This document shows positions 1 to 9,112 of a stretch of DNA of 64,000 nucleotides, one piece after another. Made by a program: the position numbers and the translations under genes. The DNA lies in assembly GCA_963721115.1 (NCBI GenBank), contig CAVRIA010000010.1, forward strand, positions 248,001 to 312,000, written 5' to 3'. Origin of the DNA: CAVRIA01 sp963721115 (GTDB taxonomy: Bacteria > Desulfobacterota > Binatia > HRBIN30 > CADEER01). The notes beneath the pieces were generated by a model, which saw only the letters and a program-made list of their open reading frames with translations, made no database searches and had not been told where the DNA came from. The first letter of the stretch is position 1; every line of letters starts with the position of its first letter.

Positions 1-2
1 GG

Positions 3-482
3 ATCACCAGCACGGCCATCCCGGACCTCAACAGCGGCCTGCGCGTCTTCCGCCGCGGCATCACGGAGAACTTCGCGGCCTTGCTCCCGGACGGCTTCAG
101 CTTCACCACCACGATCACCGTCGCGTCGCTCCTCGAGCAGCGCGTCGTCTTCTTCCAACCCGTCGACTACCTGCCGCGCATCGGCCGGAGCAAGATCCGT
201 CCGATCCGCGACACGGCCCGAATCGCGCGCCAGCTCCTGCGGCTCGGCGTGCGACTGGCGCCCCTCCGGACCTCGCTTGCGGTGGCGCTGCCCCTGATCG
301 CCGTGGGCGCGTCGTCGGCCTTCTATGACCTGCTCCGGCAGGGGCTCACCTCCGGCGACGCGGCGTGGCTGGCGAGCGGCGTCCTCGCCCTGGGAGCCGG
401 GGTCGGAGCGGAGCAGCGGGTGCGGCGGCGGCGGCGCGGGTACACCGCCGTCGGGGATTTCGTCCCCTCGCGCGAATCGTGA
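3..482 (+). CDS. C-terminal part of a GT2 family glycosyltransferase (truncated by window edge)
   Basis: The reading frame is open from the left edge to a TGA at 480-482. The first visible residues include DLNSGLRVFRR, a stretch typical of DPM1/ArnC-like family 2 glycosyltransferases just after the catalytic part. It is followed by a Phe/Thr-rich strand and IGRSKI, then two hydrophobic segments and an Arg-rich tail, matching the usual C-terminal membrane helices. By family it would move a sugar from a nucleotide or polyprenyl donor at the inner membrane. The catalytic N-terminal domain lies outside the window, so donor and acceptor cannot be judged. The next gene starts about 70 bases downstream on the same strand. 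Confidence 0.75.
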   Translation: MTSTAIPDLNSGLRVFRRGITENFAALLPDGFSFTTTITVASLLEQRVVFFQPVDYLPRIGRSKIRPIRDTARIARQLLRLGVRLAPLRTSLAVALPLIAVGASSAFYDLLRQGLTSGDAAWLASGVLALGAGVGAEQRVRRRRRGYTAVGDFVPSRES

Positions 483-552
483 CGATCGTGCGCACGCCAC
501 GCACTGCGGACGCCGATCTGCGTCCGTCGCCGGCCTCAGCGGGCGGAGAGCG

Positions 553-2422
553 TTGAGAGATTCGGCGAAATCGTCCGCGGCGACGACCGCCGTGCGCCTG
601 CTGGGCGAGCTCGCCGGATTCACCGCGCTGCTCTTCGTCACGCGTTTCATCGCGCGCGGGCACCTCGCCCCGCAGATGGACCAGGAGTGTCACATCGGCG
701 CCATCGCCGCCGACGTGCTGGCACACGGGGTCCGGTTTCCCCTGATGGCGTACGCGCCGAACGAGTACGACAACGGCTCGTTCTTCAGCGGCCTCCTCGC
801 GGCAGTCTCCTTCTCGTTGTTCGGCCACAACATGCTCGCCCTCAAGCTCGTCACGCACGTGATCTCCGCCGCCGGCGCGGTCGCCACCCTGTGGCTCCTG
901 CGCGGCTGTCTGGAGGAGCTCGGGCTGACCAGCCGCCGGGCGCGCTGGACGGCCACGGCAGTGCTGGTGGTCGAGATCGCCCTGGCCCCCCGCGTGGTGA
1001 CGATGTCCTCGATGTACGCCGTCGGCAATCACGCCGAGGGTTCCGCGCTGGGTATCCTCCTGCTGGCGCTGTTCTCGCGCCGCCTTCACACTCGATCCGC
1101 GGCGCGCACCGCGGCCTTCTGGGCGCTGGTGGGACTCGCGCTCTATCTCAACAAGGGGACGTTCATCGTGCTGCCGGTGCTCGGGGCGGCGGAGCTCGCG
1201 CTGGCGTGGCGGTCGTTCCCGCGCCTCCTCGCGGCGCTGGGTGGCTTCGCGCTGGGCGGCGTCCCGGAGCTCCTGGTCGTGGCGCGGCGCCACGGCCACG
1301 GCTGGGCGACCGTGGCACTGAAGGCGGAGCGAAACTCGCGGGCATTCCCGGCCGCCTTCCTCGACAGTCTCCGGACCGTAGCGGACCATCGAATCGAGCT
1401 GCTCCTCGCGTGGGCTGTGGCCCTTGCGATCGGAACGGCGCTCCTCGCTCGCTCCATCCACCGCAGGAGCGACGCTTCCCGGCGCGCCCCGGTGACGCTC
1501 GGCCTCGTCGTCGGCTTCAGCGGCCTCCACCTGGCGGCGCTCGCGGTGATGGCGCAGGGCGGCATCGACTCGTACGCGATCTACGGATACCCGACGATCG
1601 CCGTGTTGTTCGCGGTACTGGTCGGCTGGCTGTGTGCGCATGCGGCGGCGGATTGGGGCGAAACGCTGGCGTCCGGCGTCGCCGCGGCCTCGATCGCGAT
1701 CACGCTGGTTCTCTACCGCCCCGCGGCGACGTCGTGGGGGCTCGGAGAGGTATCCGCTTTGTGGCACAACCGCAGCGGCGCCGTGTGCTCCTGGCGCTTC
1801 GCCGAGGGCTTCATGCGAGAGCAGCAGTACGGTCTGGCGCCGCCGGGTCAGACGCGCGAGCAACACGCGGTCGAGCGCTGCCGCTCGCTCGTGGACGAGA
1901 CCCAGATCCTCGACTGCATCGGCGGCATCGCCCGCGAGCTGAACTGGAGGCACGGCGGCAAGGTGAAGGCGCGAACCCCCGGCCGAGCTCGACGCGGCCG
2001 AACGCCGCGCCTACGCCTTCTACTACGGTACCCACCGCGGCGGGGACATGAGCGCGTGCGGCGACTTCCGCAGCCCGGAGCTGGCCGCGGACTGCGCCGC
2101 CGCCGTGCGGTTGGACTGTCTGGTCTTCGGCGACATGTACACCCGTTTCGCCTCCGGCCGCTGGATCGGGCGCCCGCGCTGCGCGCTGCCGGCGCTGCCG
2201 GTGGGCGGGTACTGGGCGGCGATGCGGTCGGACCTCCTCTCGAGGCCCGCCGGACCGGGCCCGAACCTGACCGCCGCCGGCGCGGACACCGACGTCCGGG
2301 CGTGCGGGCGGGTATTCGACGATTGCTACGGCGCCGGAGCGCCGTCGCGGGGCGAGGTGTCGCGATCGAGAAAGCCGAAGAGCTCCTCGGCCACCAGGCG
2401 GTTTCCCTCTGCTGTCATGTGA
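553..2422 (+). CDS. Polytopic membrane protein, GT-C-like, with one frameshift
   Basis: Unidentified integral membrane protein. I start it at TTG 553 because GGAG lies 5-8 bases upstream and the hydrophobic protein begins there; the frame stays open upstream only as a shadow of the previous gene. About ten hydrophobic helices are visible. The first periplasmic loop contains DQECHIG and an EYDNG motif, a layout resembling GT-C glycosyltransferases (family knowledge, not proof). Around 1965-1980, at a run of five C, the sensible frame changes. Frame 1 ends with LNWRHGGKVKA and the protein resumes as AELDAAERRAYAFYYGTHRG in frame 2, with a Cys-containing soluble tail. The 3' end overlaps the convergent SGNH gene by 97 bases, so the true stop is uncertain. 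Confidence 0.6.
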
Positions 2423-3351
2423 CCGTGGAACAGCCGCTTGCGCCGCTCCAGAGGCAGGCTCTCGATCACGGGGAAGAGATCCAGGGCGGAGAGGTGGTCC
2501 GCCGCCGCGCACTCGAGGACGGCGCTCTTGATCTCCAGATGTTCCGGCGTCGCCGTGGGCTGCTGCGGTTGGGCGAGCACCACGACGCGCGCGTGGCGCA
2601 TGCGGCCGAGATCGGCGAGCCGCTTCATCAGCAGGCAGGCGACCTCCCGTCCGCGGTGATGAACGACCAGTTCGTACGGCCCCTCCCAGTGCAGGAACGT
2701 CGGAAACAGGAGATCGGCGGTCTCGCTCGCGGCCAGCAAATGTTTCAGTGAAGCGTACGGCGAGCGGGGCGCAATCGGCGGGGCATGCAGGTGGAGCCCG
2801 GACGAGTCGACCACGAAGTAGGGTTTGGCGTGCCCCGACCAGTACGACATCTCGCAGCGCAGCACGTCGTGGGGGATGAAGCTCACGATGACGACGTCCG
2901 GTGCGTAGATGTCCGCGAGCTGTTCGGCCCGCAGCACCGACTGGTCGAGCCCGAAGCCCGGCACCGCGGCGTTGATCACGCGGCGGCCCGACAATCGCTC
3001 GAGAACCGCGGGCCACGATTTCGCATCGTCGACCTCGTCGCCGAAGGCGAACGAGTCGCCCACGGCGAGGGTCAGCGGTCGCTGGGCTCGCGGCGGCGGG
3101 TTCCCATTGCTCCGCGTGCCGTACTCTCCGATGTTGACGAGGAAGCCCTTGGTCGGATGGCGAAACGACACACCGGGGCTCGGTATGCGCCCCAACACCG
3201 GATCCGCCAGGCTATACCCCCCCCTGTCCGGTCCGCCGAGGATGAAGAGGGAATGCGTGGCGACGCGCACCGCGAACTCGACCAGGACCAGGGCGGCAAC
3301 GACGCCGAAGACCGCGAGGAGAAGCGCGTGCTTCCGCGGAACGCGACTCAT
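2326..3351 (-). CDS. SGNH/GDSL-hydrolase-like membrane-anchored protein
   Basis: One N-terminal membrane helix (HALLLAVFGVVAALVLVEF) is followed by an SGNH-type domain: a GDS block in LAVGDSFAFGDEVDD (nucleophile Ser), an Asn/Gly-containing middle, and HMTAEGNRLVAEEL near the C terminus where the catalytic His is expected. Such proteins often remove or transfer O-acyl groups on surface polysaccharides. An in-frame ATG exists at 3399, but I prefer ATG 3351 (MSRVPRKH), which sits directly before the anchor helix. A second protein of the same build lies at 17223-18485, also next to polytopic glycan-type proteins, so a role in cell-surface glycan decoration is inferred. It converges on the upstream membrane gene with an overlap. 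Confidence 0.7.
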   Translation of the reverse strand: MSRVPRKHALLLAVFGVVAALVLVEFAVRVATHSLFILGGPDRGGYSLADPVLGRIPSPGVSFRHPTKGFLVNIGEYGTRSNGNPPPRAQRPLTLAVGDSFAFGDEVDDAKSWPAVLERLSGRRVINAAVPGFGLDQSVLRAEQLADIYAPDVVIVSFIPHDVLRCEMSYWSGHAKPYFVVDSSGLHLHAPPIAPRSPYASLKHLLAASETADLLFPTFLHWEGPYELVVHHRGREVACLLMKRLADLGRMRHARVVVLAQPQQPTATPEHLEIKSAVLECAAADHLSALDLFPVIESLPLERRKRLFHGHMTAEGNRLVAEELFGFLDRDTSPRDGAPAP

Positions 3352-3463
3352 CGATTGCCTCGTCCCTCGTCGTGCTTCGAGAGCGCAGTGCCGCCGCAAA
3401 GACGCGTGGGCGCCGAGACGTACACGGCCCCCGCTACCTCATCGTCTGGAGATCACTTTGGGC

Positions 3464-4363
3464 TCACCGGGCGTGACGTCGGGTGCGCTCGGGCTCTTCG
3501 GCGCCGGCGTCGCGTGGACGCCCGAAGGGGCAGGTGTTTCCGCGCCGGGCACCCTGTGCGGGGCTGGAAGAGCAGATGCCCATGGCGGATTCCGCGAGCG
3601 GCGCACAGGCGTCCGCCTGGCCGAGCGCGGCCTTCGCCCACAGGCGAACGGATCCGAGGTCCCCGATGCCCTCCGCCCGTTTGGCGGAAGGCCCCTTCTC
3701 CGCCAGCTCCTTCAACCCTTTGGCCAGGAATGCCCAGCTCCGGACCCGCTCCTTGCACGCGCTCGGCAGGTCCTCCGGGAGGCCTTCGGCGGGGACGCAA
3801 AGCGATGCGTCGAAGGTGACCAACGCACGGCAGAGAGACTCTCCGTTCCCCGTGGCCGCGCACTCCTTCGGGTCGCCGGAGCGCAGGGCCTTGAGCATCG
3901 AGTCACAGAACGACACCCACTTCTCGTCGTGCATGTTGTAACACTCGGGAAACATGAACGCGCGGCTCTTCGGGTGTGCGCGCAGCTCGCGGAAGACCAT
4001 CGTCATCTGCCTGCAGTCCTTGCCCTTCACCAGCTCGCAGAGATCCTCGGAGTCCTGCGCGATGGCGCCGCAGGTGACCAGTTGGGGAGCTTGCTGCGCC
4101 AGGGCCTCGACATCCGGATCCTTCATCAGGGCGGAGTCTCCACTCCGGCCCGAGAGGAACGCGACGTATTTCTCGCACGACGCGCGCCGGGCGGCATCGG
4201 GCGTGGGCGCCTTCGCCGGCGTCGCCGCGGCCGCCGGCGTGCTCTGACGCGCCGCCTCCGTCGGCGCCTGAGCCCACACCTCGGGAGCGGCGGCAAACGC
4301 GCAGATCACGACCAGCACCGGCAGGCTGGCACGAATGGACAGGTTCGCAATACGACCAAACAT
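3464..4363 (-). CDS. Secreted Cys-containing protein of unknown function
   Basis: Not recognised. ATG 4363 follows an AGAAGGGA ribosome site and gives a clean signal peptide (hydrophobic core LPVLVVICAFAAA, cleavage near VWAQA), then an Ala/Pro/Thr-rich linker and a roughly 200-residue helical domain with about a dozen Cys, probably disulfide-bonded in the periplasm or outside. The last 35 codons in this frame are Arg-rich and unlike the rest. Shifting frame near 3550 gives an Ala/Pro-rich tail (AETPAPSGVHATPAPKSPS) ending at a stop near 3430, so a frameshift there is likely. Upstream on the minus strand there is a possible promoter, TTGACG then GATACG about 16 bases later, around 4460-4485. 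Confidence 0.55.
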   Translation of the reverse strand: MFGRIANLSIRASLPVLVVICAFAAAPEVWAQAPTEAARQSTPAAAATPAKAPTPDAARRASCEKYVAFLSGRSGDSALMKDPDVEALAQQAPQLVTCGAIAQDSEDLCELVKGKDCRQMTMVFRELRAHPKSRAFMFPECYNMHDEKWVSFCDSMLKALRSGDPKECAATGNGESLCRALVTFDASLCVPAEGLPEDLPSACKERVRSWAFLAKGLKELAEKGPSAKRAEGIGDLGSVRLWAKAALGQADACAPLAESAMGICSSSPAQGARRGNTCPFGRPRDAGAEEPERTRRHAR

Positions 4364-4521
4364 GGGAATCCCTTCTCGCTGAGCGTTCAGCACCGCCCTC
4401 GCCCGTGCGACTTCGCGTCACCCGCCGAACGGACTCGAGCAGCGTACCTCTCGGCGCCGTATCATCTCGGCAGCGATGGCGTCAACGCGTCGCCGCCGTG
4501 TTCGCGAAACCCGAGGTGGCA

Positions 4522-5643
4522 TCAGGCGATCGCGGCCTCGAGATGGTGGACGATGGCCTCGGCAGCATGCCCGTCGCCGTACGGATTCTCCGCCACCTGC
4601 ATGCTGGCGTATGCCTTCCGGTCGCGCAGAAGCCGCTCCACCTCCGTCACGATCGAGTCGCTCCGGGTGCCCACCAGGCGCGCCACTCCGGCCTCGAGGC
4701 CTTCCGGCCGTTCGGTGGTATCCCGTGTCACCAGAACCGGGACTCGGAGCGACGGCGCCTCCTCCTGGATTCCTCCCGAGTCGGTCAGAATGAGATGAGC
4801 GCGGCGCATGAGGTCGACGAAGGACACGTACCCGAGGGGCGGCGTCAGCACGATGCGCGGGTGATCGCCCAGAATCGCCCGCACCGGCGCCTGGACCGCC
4901 GGGTTGAGATGAACGGCGTAGACAACCGTGACATGTCGCTCGCGATCGGCGATCGAGCGCACGGCGTTGCAGATGTTTCGCAGCCCCTCGCCGAAGCTCT
5001 CCCGGCGGTGGCCGGTCACCAGCAGGAGGCGCCGGTTCGCCAGGTCGGCAGGAATCCACCCCAGCGGCTTCATCTCGTTGCTGCACAGGCGTTCCACGGT
5101 CTGCAGGAGCGTGTCGACGGCGGTGTTCCCCGTCACCCGCACGCAGTCCGGCGCGATGCCCTCGCGCAGGAGATTGGAGCGCGCGGCGGCGGTGGGAGCG
5201 AAATGCCAGGTGGCCACGTGCGCGATCAGACGCCGGTTGACCTCCTCCGGAAACGGCTCGTACGGCTTCCCGGTCCGCAACCCGGCTTCCACGTGGCCGA
5301 CGGGGACGCGCCGATAATACGCGGCCAGCGCGGCGGCGAAGCTGGACGTCGTATCTCCTTGCACGAGAACGGCCGCCGGCTCTTCGCGAATCAAGATGTC
5401 GCGGAGCCGCGGCAGGAGGCGCGCCGTCAGGTCGGACAGGTCCTGCTCCGGCTCCATCACGGCGAGATCGTCATCCGGCAGGATGCCGAACGCTTCGAGC
5501 GTCTGCTCGAGCATTTCGCGATGCTGGCCGGTGACGCAGAGACGCACCGACAGGGAGCGAGAGGCGCGCAACGCGGCAATGACCGGCGCGAGCTTGATGA
5601 CTTCGGGCCGTGTTCCCAGCACGACGAGGATCTTGCTTCGCAT
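4522..5643 (-). CDS. wecB: UDP-N-acetylglucosamine 2-epimerase (non-hydrolysing)
   Basis: 373 residues, normal length for the family. It starts at ATG 5643 with ILVVLGTRPEVIKLAPVI, the classic N-terminal nucleotide-sugar motif. Further matches are VTGQHREML, VQGDTTSSFAAALAA, GHVEAGLRT, PFPEEVNRRL and SDSGGIQEEAPSL in the UDP-binding C-terminal half. The enzyme interconverts UDP-GlcNAc and UDP-ManNAc in the cytoplasm, feeding surface polysaccharide or glycolipid synthesis. It begins only 16 bases after the halogenase stop, so it is probably the last gene of the transcript that starts near 10.2 kb. Whether it serves that system or the neighbouring glycan genes is unknown. Confidence 0.93.
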   Translation of the reverse strand: MRSKILVVLGTRPEVIKLAPVIAALRASRSLSVRLCVTGQHREMLEQTLEAFGILPDDDLAVMEPEQDLSDLTARLLPRLRDILIREEPAAVLVQGDTTSSFAAALAAYYRRVPVGHVEAGLRTGKPYEPFPEEVNRRLIAHVATWHFAPTAAARSNLLREGIAPDCVRVTGNTAVDTLLQTVERLCSNEMKPLGWIPADLANRRLLLVTGHRRESFGEGLRNICNAVRSIADRERHVTVVYAVHLNPAVQAPVRAILGDHPRIVLTPPLGYVSFVDLMRRAHLILTDSGGIQEEAPSLRVPVLVTRDTTERPEGLEAGVARLVGTRSDSIVTEVERLLRDRKAYASMQVAENPYGDGHAAEAIVHHLEAAIA

Positions 5644-5659
5644 GGGCACGGGCGCCGGT

Positions 5660-7303
5660 TCAGCGAGCCAGCCCGGCGAAGAGTTGATCGTAGGGCCCGA
5701 CGTCTTCCTGTGCCTCGTCGCACTGCGGATGCAGGATGCCGGTGGCGGGACTGACGGGGGAGATGAGCTCACCCCCGCGGTTGATCCACGACCGGTCGGA
5801 CGTCACCATCTCCTCCAGCAGATCCGGACGCCGCCGCAGCAGATCGAGCGCGGCGGCCTGGGTGAGGGCGCGCGCCACGAGGTCCCGTCTCTGGGCCACC
5901 CGAGCGTCCCATTGCGTCTTGGACAAGTGCGTCCGGGTCGGCGGCGGGCACGGGACCCGCTGCCCGAGCAGCATGATCATCAGACCTTCGAAGCTGAACG
6001 CCGGATCGCCGGTCGCGTAGCGCAAGTGTGCTTCCTCGGACCACGGGCCCTCGGCGCCGAAGCGATCGAGGAGCGGCTGCACGCCGGAGACGTCGACCTT
6101 CTCCCGGCAGTCCCGCCAGAAGGCGCTGTCCGCTCTGCGGTTGTACCTGTAGTGGACGGCGAGGAACCAGCGCAGGAAGTCCCAGTGTCCGCCGACTCCC
6201 GCGTTCGCAAACGAGCGATCGGGCCCGGCCGGTCCCTGCAGACCGCCGATCACGTAGGCGATCTCGATGATGACCATGTGCAGGGCCGTCGACTGCAGCG
6301 GCTCGACGAATCCGTACGCGTTGCCGATCGCGACGGTGTTCCCCCTCCAGAACTCGCGGTGCCTGCCGCTGCGAAATCGCACCGTCCACGTGTCGCCCAA
6401 GCCGGGATTCGCGGCGCGCATTTCGGCGCGCGCCTCGTCCTCCGTCAGGTGGGCCGAGGAGTGGACATAGCCGCGGTGGTCCTCCCCTTCGACGGGGATC
6501 CGCCAGCACCAGCCGGCATCCATCGTCTGCGCCGTCGTGTAGGGGCGAATCGGGCCGTCCTGCGGCACCACCCCGACCACGGCGCGGTCGCAGAAGAGGC
6601 TGCCCTCGAAAGCGAGGAAGGGAGAGCCCAGCGCCTTCTCGATCAGCAGGGCGCGAAAGCCGCTGGCGTCGACGTACAGATCGGCGCGAAGCTGGCGCGC
6701 GTCGTCGAGGATCAGCCGCTCGACGTTGCGGCGATCGGCGCCGGTGACGACCTCCTTGATCTCGGCGTCGACGTGGCGAACACCCCGGCGGCGGGCGAGG
6801 TCAGCCAGGAAGGCGACGAACGGTTCGTTGTCGAGGTGGTAGGCGAACTTCGCCCGCGGTAGCAGCGAGAGGGGCTCGCCATCGTCGCCCGACACGATCG
6901 GCACGCGATCGGCCGCCATGAGCAGGCTGGAGATCGACTGGCTGGCGATGTCGCCGTCGTGCGCGTAGGACTCGAGGGCATCGGTGCCCCCGAAGGGAAA
7001 ATTGAAGGAGTACTGGCCCGGCAGACCCCATTCGAACTTGATGCCCAGCTTCCAGGTCGGCCGCACTGCACGGTACAGATCGACGACATCGATGCCCAAT
7101 TGGCGGTGCAGGAAGGGCGGCATCAGGGTGGTCGTGGCCTCGCCGACGCCGACGATGGGAATCTTCTTCGACTCGACCAGGGTGACGTCGAGCTCGGGCA
7201 GCTCGCGCCTGAGCGCCAGGGCGGTGAGGTAGCCTGCGGTGCCGCCGCCGACGACCACCACGCTGCGAACCGCGCCGGTGCCGGCTTCCGCGGATGCGGT
7301 CAT
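5660..7303 (-). CDS. Flavin-dependent tryptophan-halogenase-family protein
   Basis: 547 residues, the usual size for FADH2-dependent tryptophan halogenases (PF04820). ATG 7303 is chosen because GAGG precedes it and the Rossmann motif GGGTAGYLTA follows at once (about residues 19-28). Also present are GVGEAT (52-57), the Lys of PTWKLGIKF (K85, aligned by eye with the essential Lys of PrnA/RebH) and the halogenase signature WCWRIP (265-270). One difference stands out: the normally conserved EPLEST segment reads EPLQST (334-339), with Gln at the position of the Glu shown to matter in PrnA/RebH. It follows the HxsB-like gene by 64 bases. Inferred substrate: Trp in a peptide or protein made by this cluster rather than free Trp. 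Confidence 0.88.
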   Translation of the reverse strand: MTASAEAGTGAVRSVVVVGGGTAGYLTALALRRELPELDVTLVESKKIPIVGVGEATTTLMPPFLHRQLGIDVVDLYRAVRPTWKLGIKFEWGLPGQYSFNFPFGGTDALESYAHDGDIASQSISSLLMAADRVPIVSGDDGEPLSLLPRAKFAYHLDNEPFVAFLADLARRRGVRHVDAEIKEVVTGADRRNVERLILDDARQLRADLYVDASGFRALLIEKALGSPFLAFEGSLFCDRAVVGVVPQDGPIRPYTTAQTMDAGWCWRIPVEGEDHRGYVHSSAHLTEDEARAEMRAANPGLGDTWTVRFRSGRHREFWRGNTVAIGNAYGFVEPLQSTALHMVIIEIAYVIGGLQGPAGPDRSFANAGVGGHWDFLRWFLAVHYRYNRRADSAFWRDCREKVDVSGVQPLLDRFGAEGPWSEEAHLRYATGDPAFSFEGLMIMLLGQRVPCPPPTRTHLSKTQWDARVAQRRDLVARALTQAAALDLLRRRPDLLEEMVTSDRSWINRGGELISPVSPATGILHPQCDEAQEDVGPYDQLFAGLAR

Positions 7304-7367
7304 CGACTCCTCGATCGAAACCGGCGGGGACGAGGATCGACGCGACGTCCCGGCTCTCCCTCGGCGC

Positions 7368-8872
7368 CTACGGCGCCTCCTGGAAGGCTCGGCCGCCGTT
7401 CGACGGAACACTGGCCGCCCAGCGCCGCAGAATCCCGGCCGTTTCGGAGTCGCTTTCCTCCCCCAGGAGCTCGAAGAGCCGCGCGGAGACGGCCATGTGC
7501 TCCTTGCACTCGAAGCAGCGCGGCCGCTGCCCGAAGAGATCGCCCTGGGTGACGAAGTTGCGCACCGGGCTGAAGCCGCAATAGGGCTTGTTCCAGCAGT
7601 CCGCGCACATCGGCTGGGCGTCGAGCAGCGAGGCCGCCGCAATGGCGCGGACGGTCGGGTGCCGCACCACGTCGGCGAGCGTCAGGGTACGGACGTCGCC
7701 GAGCTCGAAGAGCGGATCCCCCATCGCGTCGACGACCCTCGCCTCGTCGCAGGGAAAGACGCGTCCGTCGACATCGTACGCGATCTGCCCGGTTCCGGCA
7801 CCGTACGGCGACTGGAGGTCGACGATGCCGGGATCGTCCGCGCTGAGAATCTTGGCCAGGAGAATCGACGCCAGGCTCTCCCTCAGCTCGCAGCCACCCC
7901 GGTTGAGATCCAGGAGGTGGTCCAGAACACGCCGGTAGAAGTCGAGGTATTCCTCGGCCGTGTAGCCGATCTTCGCCCAGGTGTCGCGGTCGAAGCGGGA
8001 CGAGTCGAGCGCCCGCACGTGGATGGTTCGCAGGCCCCGGGCGACGTACTCGTCGGCGACCTCGCGCCCGGCCTCCAGGGTCCGGCGGGTCACGGCCAAC
8101 CGCGCATCGACGTGCCACAGCCCGGGATCGCGACCCATCTCGGCGTAGCGGCGGTTCAAGTAGTCGATCCAGCGCACGACCTCGGCGTGCGCGCTGCCCG
8201 CCATCCACTGGCGGTTCCAGTCGTGCACGCTCGCCGGCCCATCGAGGGTGGTGGTCACCGCCACGTCATTGGCGAGCAGCCACTCGGCCGCCTCCTCGGT
8301 CATCCCGGTAAAGTTGGTCAGCACGCTGAAGCGCAGGCTCTTTCCGGCGGTCCGCTCGTTGTGGGCCTGTGGCGACCTCGACGAAGTGCCGCAGGGCGTC
8401 GAAGGCCAGCAACGGCTCTCCCCCCGCACCCTGGAACTCGAAGGTCATCGCAGGCGAGGTCCCCTGCAGCGCCAGGTCGACGATCTTCTCGGCGGTCTCG
8501 GCGCTCATGTCGCCGCCGGACTCCTCGGCGGCGCGGCCGTTTGCGGACACCGCGCGACGCCGCGTGAGGTTGACGACGTGCACGTGCGGACCGCGACGCA
8601 CGTGGCGATTGCGCTGGGCCACCCGGGCGGCCAGCGCGTCGAGATCGAGGCCGTCGCGGACGAAGCCCTTGCTGTTGAAACTCCGCGAAGCGCGGATGAC
8701 CTTCGGCGACTCGCCCCTGCAGCAGCTCGGCGAGCTCCGCCTCGGTCAGGAACGCCCAGTCGCCGGCGTCGTTGGTGAGGAGAACCCTGCCCGCGATACG
8801 TCCCCAGCGAAAGAATCCCAGGCCATCGGCTGCGATCTCCGGCCGCGGCAACGTCACACTGGGCCCATCCAC
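7368..8872 (-). CDS. HxsB-like radical SAM/SPASM maturase, two frameshifts, SAM-cluster Cys motif not found
   Basis: Three frames must be joined. The N-terminus from GTG 8872 (RVLLTNDAGDWAFLTEAEL) matches the leader domain of His-Xaa-Ser system maturase HxsB. After an extra T near 8680 the frame carries GFVRDGLDLDALAARV and MTFEFQGAGGEPLLAFD. After an extra A near 8373 it carries SVLTNFTGM, TTLDGP and the SPASM region with CADCWNKPYCGFSPV and QGDLFG, a strong HxsB-type ending. Where CxxxCxxC should lie (LTRR...ANGR, 8545-8570) only Arg-Ala-Val-Ser is encoded, so the SAM [4Fe-4S] site appears deleted. The gene may therefore be inactive or mis-sequenced. Its start directly abuts the upstream TAA (TAAGTG), indicating coupled translation with the HxsD-like genes. 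Confidence 0.75.
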
Positions 8873-9112
8873 TTACGCGACCTCTTGCAGCCCAGCCTGG
8901 CGTCTTCGGGTGATGGTCTCGTGCAGGACGTGATTGCAGAAGGCGTGCGCCACTGCCTGCGGATCGAGCCCCGCGACGTCGGGAACGACGGCCACGACGG
9001 CGTCGGCCGTCGGCGTCAGCTCGATGCGGGCGTGCTCGGCGTAAGCCGCGGCAGCCGCTTCGATGGCCTCGGGCAGATACAGGGATCGGTCGAAGGTGAT
9101 CCGCTCAGCCAT
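8873..9112 (-). CDS. Short HxsD-like protein
   Basis: 79 residues. The pattern ITFDRSLYLPEAIEAAAAAY, an Ile/Val-rich strand, then FCNHVLHETITRRRQ follows the shape of HxsD proteins, the small partner of HxsB/HxsC radical SAM maturases: a beta strand with FD...Y, a helix, strands, then a helix with N-x-x-L-x-x-x-x-R. The family role is not established biochemically; substrate recruitment is a reasonable guess. Its ATG overlaps the end of the longer HxsD-like gene by 8 bases, and its TAA touches the GTG of the HxsB-like gene. Two adjacent HxsD-like genes is unusual; they may form a heterodimer. Confidence 0.65.
   Translation of the reverse strand: MAERITFDRSLYLPEAIEAAAAAYAEHARIELTPTADAVVAVVPDVAGLDPQAVAHAFCNHVLHETITRRRQAGLQEVA

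Noticed and set aside
2909..4798. Long plus-strand open frame opposite the SGNH and secreted-protein genes
   Set aside because: Arg/Pro-rich, no family motifs; it is a high-GC shadow of minus-strand genes with clear motifs.
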